A stretch of 58,987 nucleotides of DNA. Origin: Alphaproteobacteria bacterium. GTDB taxonomy: Bacteria > Pseudomonadota > Alphaproteobacteria > Micropepsales > Micropepsaceae. Positions 23,857 to 31,063 of this stretch are shown piece after piece. Location: positions 1 to 58,987 of the forward strand of contig JAFKFG010000021.1 of assembly GCA_017307355.1 (NCBI GenBank), written 5' to 3'. The notes below the pieces were generated by a model that was not told the DNA's origin, did no database searches, and saw nothing but the letters and a program-made list of their open reading frames with translations. The position numbers and the translations under genes were made by a program. Every line of letters begins with the position of its first letter. Positions within the stretch are counted from its first letter, which is position 1.

Positions 23857-24856
23857 AAAATCCTCTGGCGACGGGTCACATTATCAGGTGTCGGTGGACG
23901 CGGCCCAGGCGGGGCATCGTCTCGACCGCGTCCTGGCCGGTACGCTTGGCGACCTGTCCCGGGCCCGCATCCAGCAATTGCTGAGTGAAGGCCGCGTCAC
24001 CCGCGATGGCGCGACGATAAAAGACCCCAATCACCGGGTCAAAGGGGGCGATATTTTCGAGGTTTTCGTGCCTCCGGCGACAGAGGCACGCCCGCGCGGC
24101 CAGGATATTCCCCTGGACGTGGTCTATGAGGACAAGGACCTCATCGTGATCGAAAAACCGGCGGGCCTGGTGGTCCATCCCGCCGCCGGCAATCCCGACG
24201 GCACGTTGGTCAATGCGCTGATCGCCCATTGCGGCGACAGTCTGATGGGCATCGGCGGGGAGGCCCGGCCCGGCATCGTCCACCGGCTGGACAAGGACAC
24301 ATCGGGGCTTCTGGTCGCCGCCAAGACCGAGCGCGCCATGACCAGCCTTGCCAAGCAGTTCGCCAACCACACCATCGAGCGCGCCTATAACGCCGTGGTC
24401 TGGGGCACTCCGCGCGCGGCCGAAGGGGTGATCGAAGGCCAGATAGGGCGCAGCCCCTTCGACCGCAAGCGGATGGCGGTCCTGCGTGGCGGCGGCAAGC
24501 TGGCGCGTACGCGCTACCGGGTGCTGGAAACATTCGGGACGGATGCCCGGCCCTTCGCTTCCCTGATCGAATGCCGGCTGGAAACCGGCCGCACCCATCA
24601 GATCCGGGTCCACCTCACCCATTTGGGCCACCCTTTGATCGGCGATCCCACCTATGGCCGGGCCCGGCAGGCGCCGCGCCCCAAAACCACAGAGGAGGAA
24701 GTGGCATTTGCGGCCGCCGCCAACTTCTCCCGCCAGGCGCTGCATGCCTTTGTCCTGGGGTTTCAGCATCCCAGCCTGCACAAGACCATGCGTTTTGAGT
24801 CCCCCTGGCCCGGCGATTTCGCCGATCTCGTGGACGCTCTTCGCGGTCTTAGTTGA
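23846..24856 (+). CDS. rluD: 23S rRNA pseudouridine synthase, RluD type
   Basis: A 336-residue pseudouridine synthase that modifies the large-subunit rRNA. An S4 RNA-binding domain (AGHRLDRVLAGTLGDLSRAR) is followed by the RluA catalytic domain with the nucleophile Asp in RPGIVHRLDKDTSGLLV and LETGRTHQIRVHL. The ATG at 23846 gives a start similar in length to relatives, though it overlaps the divergent DUF6476-like ATG by 11 bases; GTG codons a little further on (from 23888) are alternatives. The reading frame is open upstream, but that part is antisense to two conserved genes. Confidence 0.92.
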   Translation: MSDIKSSGDGSHYQVSVDAAQAGHRLDRVLAGTLGDLSRARIQQLLSEGRVTRDGATIKDPNHRVKGGDIFEVFVPPATEARPRGQDIPLDVVYEDKDLIVIEKPAGLVVHPAAGNPDGTLVNALIAHCGDSLMGIGGEARPGIVHRLDKDTSGLLVAAKTERAMTSLAKQFANHTIERAYNAVVWGTPRAAEGVIEGQIGRSPFDRKRMAVLRGGGKLARTRYRVLETFGTDARPFASLIECRLETGRTHQIRVHLTHLGHPLIGDPTYGRARQAPRPKTTEEEVAFAAAANFSRQALHAFVLGFQHPSLHKTMRFESPWPGDFADLVDALRGLS

Positions 24857-24869
24857 AAACCCTGGCTTT

Positions 24870-24903
24870 CTTCCCCCGCATGGCGAAGCCATTGGCGGGG
24901 GAG
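24870..24903. repeat. partial copy of the two-hairpin repeat, behind rluD
   Basis: Only the second hairpin is present: CTTCCCCCGC, then ATGGC-GAA-GCCAT, then GCGGGGG. It starts 14 bases after the rluD stop, the same position as in the full copies. Confidence 0.6.
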
Positions 24904-24972
24904 TTCGGTAGCGCCGGCGTGCTGAACGTCCGGTAGCGGGCTTGCCCGCGTGCCGGATAGATGGGGGAACAA

Positions 24973-24999
24973 CTTGAAAAACAATTAGGGAACTCCCAT
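24973..24999 (+). promoter_or_regulatory. sigma-32-like promoter upstream of rpoH
   Basis: CTTGAAA (24973-24979) and CCCAT (24995-24999) are 15 bases apart, close to the heat-shock promoter form CTTGAAA-N11-16-CCCAT. It is about 80 bases before the rpoH ATG and would give autoregulation. Confidence 0.5.
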
Positions 25000-25082
25000 T
25001 TCCACCTTCCAGGGGTGTGTTCCGGATGCGTAAGCCTGTTCAAGGCGCTACCATTCGAAATGCCCAGAATTGAGGGGATCAC

Positions 25083-25958
25083 ATGAGCAGTCGCGGCCTT
25101 CCGGCCCTTTCCAGCGATGCGGGTCTTTCGCGCTACTTGAGCGAAATCCGCAAATTTCCCCTTTTGACTCCCGAAGACGAATTCATGTTCGCCAAGCGCC
25201 TCAAGGAGCATGGCGACCCCGAGGCCGCGCGCCGGCTGGTCACCAGCCATCTGCGCCTGGTTGCCAAGATCGCGATGGGTTATCGCGGCTATGGCTTGCC
25301 GGTGTCGGAAATCGTGTCCGAAGGCAATGTCGGCCTGATGCAGGCGGTCAAGCGCTTCGATCCCGACAAAGGCTTCCGTCTCGCCACTTATGCGATGTGG
25401 TGGATCCGCGCCGCTATCCAGGAATATGTCCTGCGCAGCTGGAGCATGGTGAAGATGGGCACCACCGCGGCCCAGAAGAAGCTGTTCTTCAACCTGCGCA
25501 AGGCCAAGTCCAATATCGGTGCCATCGAGGAAGGCGATCTCACGCCCGCTCACACCCACAAGCTGGCCGACCAGCTGGGTGTCACCGAGCGCGAAGTGAC
25601 GGAAATGAATCGCCGTTTGTCCGGCCCGGATTCGTCGCTCAACGCGCCGCTGCGTTCGGAATCGGAAAGCGAATGGCAGGACTGGCTGGCCGACGACACC
25701 ATGGACCAGGAAACCCGGCTGGCCGAGCGCGAGGAGCGCGGCGACCGGCACGAGCTCCTGACCAGCGCGCTCGACACGTTGAGCGAACGCGAGCGCGACA
25801 TCATCCAGGAGCGGCGGTTGAAGGACGAGCCTGCCACGCTGGAAGAGCTGTCGCAGAAATACGGCGTCTCCCGCGAGCGCGTGCGCCAGATCGAAGTGCG
25901 CGCTTTCGAAAAACTGCAGGCCGCCATGCAGCCCAAACAGATCGCTGCACCGGCTTAA
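25083..25958 (+). CDS. rpoH: RNA polymerase heat-shock sigma factor (sigma-32)
   Basis: A 291-residue sigma-70 family protein. Region 2 has LVAKIAMGYRGYGLPVSEIV and ATYAMWWIRAAIQEY; the RpoH box QKKLFFNLRKAK marks it as sigma-32 rather than RpoD; region 4 has the helix-turn-helix YGVSRERVRQIEVRAFEKL. It directs transcription of chaperone and protease genes. A sigma-32-like promoter lies upstream. GAGGGG precedes the ATG. A two-hairpin repeat begins 4 bases after the stop codon. Confidence 0.96.
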   Translation: MSSRGLPALSSDAGLSRYLSEIRKFPLLTPEDEFMFAKRLKEHGDPEAARRLVTSHLRLVAKIAMGYRGYGLPVSEIVSEGNVGLMQAVKRFDPDKGFRLATYAMWWIRAAIQEYVLRSWSMVKMGTTAAQKKLFFNLRKAKSNIGAIEEGDLTPAHTHKLADQLGVTEREVTEMNRRLSGPDSSLNAPLRSESESEWQDWLADDTMDQETRLAEREERGDRHELLTSALDTLSERERDIIQERRLKDEPATLEELSQKYGVSRERVRQIEVRAFEKLQAAMQPKQIAAPA

Positions 25959-25962
25959 ATAG

Positions 25963-26038
25963 CCCCCATCTGTCTTCTTCGGGGCAAGCCCTCAGAAGAC
26001 ATCTTCCCCCGCCAACCGCTTCGCGGCGCGGGGGAAGA
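25963..26038 (+). repeat. two-hairpin 3'-end repeat, copy behind rpoH
   Basis: Starts CCCCCATCTGTCT. Hairpin 1 pairs GTCTTCTTCGGGG with the CCCTCAGAAGAC segment, and hairpin 2 pairs CTTCCCCCGC with GCGGGGGAAG. Near-identical copies lie behind serA and hpnM in the same orientation relative to the gene. Confidence 0.8.
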
Positions 26039-26065
26039 AAGTCTCTGCCAAGCCGCACTGCCCCG

Positions 26066-26548
26066 TTACTGGCGTTTCGGTTTGCCCCTCATGTCGCCCA
26101 GCGGTTCGTCTTCGTTATCGAGCCCTTCGCGCGTATCGGCATCGTCGACAATGCCCTCGTCGAACATCGCCAAACCGTCTTCCAGATAGTCACCCAGCAG
26201 CGGCAACCCCAGCAGATATTCGGCCGTGCGCTTGCGATGCTCGCTGCGCGCGGTTTCCAGGGCAGTCCGCCATTCCGACAAATCGTATGTGCCGCGGCCC
26301 AGCCAGGCCAGCGCCACCAGTTGCAGCCGCTCGTCTTCCGGCAACTCGCGGATCGCGCCCAGCAATTCCTCGCGCACCGGATCGTCGGACTTGTCCGTCA
26401 GGACATCGATGTTGCCATCGTCCGTCGGGTTGGAGCCCTCATCGGGATCGCTGTCGCTTTCCTTCACGTCATATTCGCGCGCCTTGAGGATGATGTAGCC
26501 CAGCTTGTTGCTGGGAATATCCAGATGCGGCTGCGACAATCGGGCCAT
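26066..26548 (-). CDS. DUF3775 protein (copy 2)
   Basis: A 160-residue acidic cytosolic protein of the DUF3775 family. It shares with copy 1 at 15632 the blocks SDPDEGSNPTDDGNIDVL, LVALAWLGRGTYDLSEW and RTAEYLLGLPLLGDYLEDGL. It is longer, with an N-terminal MARLSQPHLDIPSNK segment and an acidic C-terminal tail ending in basic residues. Unlike copy 1 it has no FNR-like box; it faces rpoH tail to tail. Function unknown. Confidence 0.85.
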   Translation of the reverse strand: MARLSQPHLDIPSNKLGYIILKAREYDVKESDSDPDEGSNPTDDGNIDVLTDKSDDPVREELLGAIRELPEDERLQLVALAWLGRGTYDLSEWRTALETARSEHRKRTAEYLLGLPLLGDYLEDGLAMFDEGIVDDADTREGLDNEDEPLGDMRGKPKRQ

Positions 26549-26815
26549 AAGTAAACCCCTGGTAACTCATGCGTTTCCTAGAACGCGCGAATTTGCCCGC
26601 TGTTCCGGGCTCTTTTGTTGGTCGCACGGCCCGGACGCGGACGCGTCCGATTCGAAATATTGGCGCCTCCGGCGCCGCTCGGAAAACCGCTCCGCGTCAC
26701 TCCGCGCTTTTCCTGGCCGATGCTCCGGGTTGACGCGGCAACGCCCGCTGCCTATATCGGCGCCGGGCCACGCCTCCCCAACGAGGTGCTATCATTCTGG
26801 AAGGAATGAATTGAC
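26549..26815 (+). promoter_or_regulatory. serC leader region
   Basis: About 267 bases without a gene. GCCCG (26595-26599) can pair with CGGGC (26606-26610), followed by TCTTTT, giving a weak terminator-like hairpin. CGCACGGCC at 26623-26631 can pair with GGCTGTGCG at 26836-26844, the left arm of the hairpin inside serC. Alphaproteobacterial serC genes are known to have a structured leader (serC motif); I cannot confirm this is it. Confidence 0.4.
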
Positions 26816-27979
26816 ATGACTGAAGTGAAGCAACCGGCTGTGCGTCCCGCGCGGCCTTTTTTTTCGTCCGGACCTTGCGCCAAACGCCCCGGATGGACCC
26901 CTGAAGCCCTGAATGCCGCGCTGGTGGGACGTTCCCACCGCTCCAAGCCCGGCAAAGCCAAGCTCAAGGACGCGATCGAGAAGACCCGCAAAATTCTGGG
27001 CATTCCCGCCGATTATCGCATCGGCATCGTTCCGGCCTCCGACACCGGCGCCATGGAAATGGCGATGTGGTCGCTGCTGGGCCCGCTGGAGATCGATATT
27101 TTCGCCTGGGAAAGCTTCGGCGAAGACTGGGTCACCGACACCGTCAAGCAGCTCAAGCTCAAGGCCAATGTGCACAAGGCCCCTTACGGCGAATTGCCGG
27201 AACTCAAGGCCGCCAAGAATCGCGACACCGTCTTTCTGTGGAACGGCACCACGTCGGGCGTAAAAGTTCCGAACGGTGATTGGATTCCCGCCGACCGCGA
27301 CGGCATCACCATCTGCGACGCCACCTCGGCGGCCTTCGCGATGGACCTGCCCTGGGACAAGCTCGATGTCACCACCTTCTCCTGGCAGAAGGTGCTGGGC
27401 GGCGAAGCCGCGCACGGCATGCTGATTCTGTCGCCCAACGCGGTGGCACGCCTGGAAGCCTATACGCCGCATTGGCCGATGCCCAAGATCTTCCGCATGA
27501 CCAAGGGCGGCAAGATCGTGGAAGGCATCTTCGAAGGCGAGACCATCAACACCCCGTCCATGGTGGCGGTGGAAGATTATCTCGACGCGCTCAATTGGGC
27601 GGAAAGCGTGGGCGGGCTGAAGGGCCTGATCCAGCGCTCCAACGCCAACCTGGCGGTGCTGGATGCCTGGGTGCAGAAATCCGGCTGGGCCGGGTTCCTG
27701 GCCAAGGACGCGGCCAGCCGTTCCAACACCTCGGTCTGCATCAAGGTCACCGATCCCTGGTTCCAGGGCCTCAGCGACGAGGCCAAGGCCGATGCCGCCA
27801 AGAAGATCGCCAGCCTTCTGGACAAGGAAGGCGTGGCGCTCGACATCGCCGGTTATCGCTCCGCCCCTGCGGGCCTGCGCATCTGGTGCGGCGCCACGGT
27901 CGAAACGGCCGATCTTGAGGCCCTGACGCCCTGGCTCGACTGGGCCTGGGCGAAGGTCAAAGAGACCGCGTCCGCCTGA
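26816..27979 (+). CDS. serC: phosphoserine aminotransferase
   Basis: A 387-residue PLP enzyme that converts 3-phosphohydroxypyruvate and glutamate to phosphoserine. Family signs are [12 protein letters not shown] at the start, the alphaproteobacterial form of the enzyme, [20 protein letters not shown] and the PLP lysine in [22 protein letters not shown] lies before the ATG. A terminator-like hairpin with eight Ts is embedded in codons 7-17. It forms the serine pathway with serA behind it, although a strong terminator separates them. Confidence 0.95.
   Translation: MTEVKQPAVRPARPFFSSGPCAKRPGWTPEALNAALVGRSHRSKPGKAKLKDAIEKTRKILGIPADYRIGIVPASDTGAMEMAMWSLLGPLEIDIFAWESFGEDWVTDTVKQLKLKANVHKAPYGELPELKAAKNRDTVFLWNGTTSGVKVPNGDWIPADRDGITICDATSAAFAMDLPWDKLDVTTFSWQKVLGGEAAHGMLILSPNAVARLEAYTPHWPMPKIFRMTKGGKIVEGIFEGETINTPSMVAVEDYLDALNWAESVGGLKGLIQRSNANLAVLDAWVQKSGWAGFLAKDAASRSNTSVCIKVTDPWFQGLSDEAKADAAKKIASLLDKEGVALDIAGYRSAPAGLRIWCGATVETADLEALTPWLDWAWAKVKETASA
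26836..26864 (+). terminator. terminator-like hairpin inside the start of serC
   Basis: GGCTGTGCG (26836-26844) and CGCGCGGCC (26848-26856) form a 9-base-pair stem, including two G-T pairs, around a TCC loop, followed by eight Ts (26857-26864). It lies within codons 7-17 of serC and may act as an attenuator. Confidence 0.55.
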
Positions 27980-27985
27980 TCTCAT

Positions 27986-28016
27986 CCCGGCGCGCGAGCC
28001 GCGCGCCGGGATTTTT
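27986..28016 (+). terminator. intrinsic terminator behind serC
   Basis: CCCGGCGCGC (27986-27995) pairs with GCGCGCCGGG (28001-28010) around GAGCC and is followed by ATTTTT. It lies 6 bases after the serC stop. Confidence 0.88.
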
Positions 28017-28049
28017 CATTTCCCCAAAAAATCCAACATGGAGTTTTCC

Positions 28050-29630
28050 ATGACCAAAGTTCTTATCGCCGACAAGCTTTCCCCCGCCGCCGTGGCCATC
28101 TTCAAGGATCGCGGCGTCGATATCGACAACAAGCCCGGCATGACCAAGGAAGAATTGCTGGCGGTGGTCGATCAATATGACGGCATCGCCATCCGCTCGG
28201 CCACCAAGATCACCGCCGATGTGATCAAGGCCGCCAAAAAGCTCAAGGTGGTGGCCCGCGCCGGCATCGGCGTCGACAATGTCGACATTCCCGCCGCCAC
28301 CGCCGCCGGCGTGATCGTGATGAACACGCCTTTCGGCAACTCCATCACCACCGCCGAACACGCCATCTCGCTGATGCTGGCGCTCGCCCGCGAGCTTCCC
28401 GCCGCCAACGCCTCCACTCAGGCCGGCAAATGGGAAAAGAACCGCTTCATGGGCGTGGAGATCACCGGCAAGGTGCTGGGCCTGATCGGCGCCGGCAATA
28501 TCGGTTCCATCGTCGCGGATCGCGCCAAGGGCCTGAAGATGCGGGTCATCGCTTATGATCCCTTCCTGTCGCCGGAACGGGCCCAGGATCTGGGCATCGA
28601 GAAGGTCGAGCTGAACGACCTTCTGGCGCGCGCCGATTTCATCACCCTGCATGTGCCGATGACGCCGGAGACCAAGAACATCCTCTCCGCCGAAGCCTTG
28701 GCCAAAACCAAGAAGGGCGTGCGCATCGTCAATTGCGCGCGCGGCGGGCTGATCGACGAGAAAGCGCTGAAGGCGGCCATCGACTCCGGCCATGTCGCGG
28801 GCGCCGCCCTGGACGTGTTCGAAGTCGAACCGGCCAAGGAAAATGTCCTGTTCGGCAATGAGAAGGTCGTGGCGACGCCGCATTTGGGTGCTTCCACCAC
28901 CGAAGCTCAGGAAAATGTCGCCTTGCAGGTGGCGGAACAGATTTCCGACTACCTCCTCACCGGCGCCATCACCAACGCGCTCAACATGCCGTCCATCTCC
29001 GCCAGCGAAGCGCAGAAGGTCGGTCCCTGGATCGCGCTGGCGTCCAAGCTGGGCGCTTTTGCGGGCCAGCTCACCGACACCAGCCTGACGGCGGTGGAGA
29101 TCGTTTATGAAGGCACCGCCAGCCAGCTCAACACCCGCGCTCTGTCCCAGGCGGCATTGGCCGGCCTGCTGAACCCCATCCTGTCGGGCGTGAACATGGT
29201 CAATGCCCCCCTGATCGCCAAGGAACGCGGCATCAAGGTGAGCGAAGTCCGCCGCGGCCAGGAAGGCGCCTATGAAGGCTATGTGAAGATCACCGTCACT
29301 CTGGGCAACGGCTCGACCCGCCGCGTCGCGGGCACTGTCTTCTCCGACGGCCGTCCGCGCCTGATCCAGGTCAAGGACATCAACCTGGATGCCGAATTCG
29401 CGCCGCACATGCTCTATGTGGTCAACGAGGACAAGCCGGGCTTCATCGGCAAGTTCGGCACCTTGCTGGGCGATGCCGGGGTCAATATCGCCAACTTCAC
29501 CCTGGGCCGCAGCGCCCCGGGCCAGGACGCGATTGCCCTGATTGAAGTCGACGGCCCGGTGCCTGAAGCGGTCGTCGAGCAGCTGACCAAGCTGCCGATG
29601 GTCAAGATGGCGAAGGCGCTTAGTTTTTAA
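28050..29630 (+). CDS. serA: D-3-phosphoglycerate dehydrogenase
   Basis: A 526-residue enzyme that oxidises 3-phosphoglycerate in the first step of serine synthesis. The NAD-binding loop is [10 protein letters not shown]; catalytic residues are in [13 protein letters not shown] (Arg), the Glu region of [11 protein letters not shown], and [13 protein letters not shown] (His). It is the long form, with an intervening domain and a C-terminal ACT domain ([20 protein letters not shown]) that could allow serine control. The ATG at 28050 is preferred over one at 28038 because TGGAG lies before it and [12 protein letters not shown] is the common family start. Confidence 0.95.
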   Translation: MTKVLIADKLSPAAVAIFKDRGVDIDNKPGMTKEELLAVVDQYDGIAIRSATKITADVIKAAKKLKVVARAGIGVDNVDIPAATAAGVIVMNTPFGNSITTAEHAISLMLALARELPAANASTQAGKWEKNRFMGVEITGKVLGLIGAGNIGSIVADRAKGLKMRVIAYDPFLSPERAQDLGIEKVELNDLLARADFITLHVPMTPETKNILSAEALAKTKKGVRIVNCARGGLIDEKALKAAIDSGHVAGAALDVFEVEPAKENVLFGNEKVVATPHLGASTTEAQENVALQVAEQISDYLLTGAITNALNMPSISASEAQKVGPWIALASKLGAFAGQLTDTSLTAVEIVYEGTASQLNTRALSQAALAGLLNPILSGVNMVNAPLIAKERGIKVSEVRRGQEGAYEGYVKITVTLGNGSTRRVAGTVFSDGRPRLIQVKDINLDAEFAPHMLYVVNEDKPGFIGKFGTLLGDAGVNIANFTLGRSAPGQDAIALIEVDGPVPEAVVEQLTKLPMVKMAKALSF

Positions 29631-29633
29631 ATA

Positions 29634-29713
29634 CCCCCATCTGTCTGCCACGCGGGCAAGCCCGCTAGCAGACATCTTCCCCCGCCAGCGGCTTTGCCGC
29701 GCGGGGGAAGAAA
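29634..29713 (+). repeat. two-hairpin 3'-end repeat, copy behind serA
   Basis: Starts CCCCCATCTGTCT three bases after the serA stop. Hairpin 1 is GTCTGCCACGCGGGC with GCCCGCTAGCAGAC; hairpin 2 is CTTCCCCCGC with GCGGGGGAAG and an inner GCGGC-TTT-GCCGC stem. Confidence 0.8.
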
Positions 29714-29735
29714 GCTGGGGCAAGCTTCAAACGAG

Positions 29736-29764
29736 AAAAAGGCGCCCGAGACGGCGCCTTTTTT
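29736..29764. terminator. bidirectional intrinsic terminator between serA and chorismate mutase
   Basis: AAAAA, then GGCGCC (29741-29746), a 6-base loop, GGCGCC (29753-29758) and TTTTTT. The A-tract and T-tract let it work for both converging genes. Confidence 0.85.
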
Positions 29765-29787
29765 ATTTGGTTTAGGGTCGCGCCCGT

Positions 29788-30078
29788 TCAGCGATTGGCC
29801 CGGATGGCCTCGTGGTGGCGGATCACTTCCTTGACGATGAAGCCCAGAAATTGTTCCGCGAAATCCGGATCGAGCTTGGCGGCTTGGGCCAATGTACGCA
29901 GCCGCGCAATCTGCACCTGTTCGCGGGCCGGGTCGGCGGGCGGCAGGCCGTGCTTGGCCTTATATTCTCCCACCGCCTGGGTGCATTTGAAGCGTTCCGC
30001 CAGCAGGTGCACCAGCGCGGCGTCGATATTGTCGATGCTGTCTCGCAACCGCAAAAGTTCTGGATCGGCCGCGGCCAT
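29788..30078 (-). CDS. chorismate mutase, AroQ type
   Basis: A 96-residue all-helical chorismate mutase that converts chorismate to prephenate for Phe/Tyr synthesis. It has the AroQ pattern: LRDSIDNIDAALVHLLAERF with the early Arg and Lys (KCTQAVGEYKAKHGLP) and AREQVQIARL, plus FIVKEVIRHHE near the end. The ATG at 30078 is chosen because AAGGGGATGAT precedes it; an open frame continues to 30153 without a ribosome site. It is a stand-alone domain with no fused dehydratase or dehydrogenase. Confidence 0.88.
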   Translation of the reverse strand: MAAADPELLRLRDSIDNIDAALVHLLAERFKCTQAVGEYKAKHGLPPADPAREQVQIARLRTLAQAAKLDPDFAEQFLGFIVKEVIRHHEAIRANR

Positions 30079-30304
30079 ATCATCCCCTTTATTCGCGTTG
30101 GCCGCCTCGGCGGCATGCCGTCTAGTCTTAAGCGATGGCGCCGCCCCCGCCAAGTTCCCCGCCGCCCCGGAAAAATTATGCCGGACAGTTAATCGGAACA
30201 GCTTTTGCCGGAGACAGGTTGCCGCAGCCGTGCCTATAGTTATCCTGGAATGGGGTGGGGGCTTGTGCTTAAGCGGTCAAAGGCCGGCGCAAGTTAGTGG
30301 GGCA

Positions 30305-31030
30305 ATGGATACGAGAAAAATACTGCTGGCGCTGACGCTGGGCTTGGCGGTAGCGGGCTGCGCGTCCAGCAACAATCTGGAAGCGCAGGCCGCGAACGAT
30401 CCGCTGGAACCGATGAACCGGTTCTTTTTCGACTTCAATCAAAGACTGGACCGGCATGCGGCGCTGCCCGCCGCGACCTTCTATGCCAACACGGTGCCGC
30501 GCGGCATTCGCGGCAATCTCCACAATGTGCTCACCAATCTGGGCGGCCCGGTCAATGTCGCCAACGATATCCTGCAGGCGGATTTCGGCTATGCCGGCAC
30601 GGCCGGGGCGCGTTTTCTGATCAATACCACCATCGGTGTCGCCGGCATCTTCGATGTTGCCACCGATTGGGGCCTGCCCGAGCGCAGCCGCGATTTCGGC
30701 GAAACCATGGGCGTTTACGGCGTCGGCCAAGGCCCCTATCTGGTGCTTCCCTTCCGGGGACCGACATCGGTACGCGATTTCGCGGGAGGCTATGTGGACG
30801 GCTATTTCTCGCCGCTCCGCTTCGTCCATTATTCGGGAAGCAATTATGTGGGCCTGGTCAAATCCAGCCTCGGTTCGGTGGACAATCGCTCCGCCAATAT
30901 CGTGACCTACCGGGATATCGAGCGCGCGTCGGTGGACTATTACGCCACCATGCGGGCCTATTATCGCCAGCGGCGCGAGCGGCAGGTCGAGGACCGGGCG
31001 GTTCAGACCGCGGAACTTCCCGACTTTTAG
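30305..31030 (+). CDS. mlaA: MlaA (VacJ) family outer membrane lipoprotein
   Basis: A 241-residue lipoprotein with a clear lipobox (LGLAVAGC, Cys near residue 19). The family core follows: NDPLEPMNRFFFDFNQRLD, YANTVPRGIRGNLHNVLTNL, LQADFGYAGTAGARFLINTT and ETMGVYGVGQGPYLVLPF. MlaA removes phospholipids from the outer leaflet in E. coli. Here it lies 33 bases before hpnN, which suggests a role in moving hopanoids or balancing lipids as hopanoids are inserted. The ATG at 30305 fits the signal peptide; the frame is open far upstream, but that part is antisense to chorismate mutase. Confidence 0.9.
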   Translation: MDTRKILLALTLGLAVAGCASSNNLEAQAANDPLEPMNRFFFDFNQRLDRHAALPAATFYANTVPRGIRGNLHNVLTNLGGPVNVANDILQADFGYAGTAGARFLINTTIGVAGIFDVATDWGLPERSRDFGETMGVYGVGQGPYLVLPFRGPTSVRDFAGGYVDGYFSPLRFVHYSGSNYVGLVKSSLGSVDNRSANIVTYRDIERASVDYYATMRAYYRQRRERQVEDRAVQTAELPDF

Positions 31031-31063
31031 AACCGGCCAGAACCGGCTAAGCATCGGGTGGAT

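Noticed and set aside
26615..26809. 64-codon frame just before serC, possible leader peptide
   Set aside because: It lacks a run of serine codons or a clear ribosome site, and the leader hairpins explain the region better.
27957..29723. A 588-codon open frame antisense to serA
   Set aside because: It mirrors a well-conserved gene in GC-rich DNA where the opposite frame stays open by codon bias. Its protein is Gly/His/Asp-rich with no family pattern and no ribosome site.
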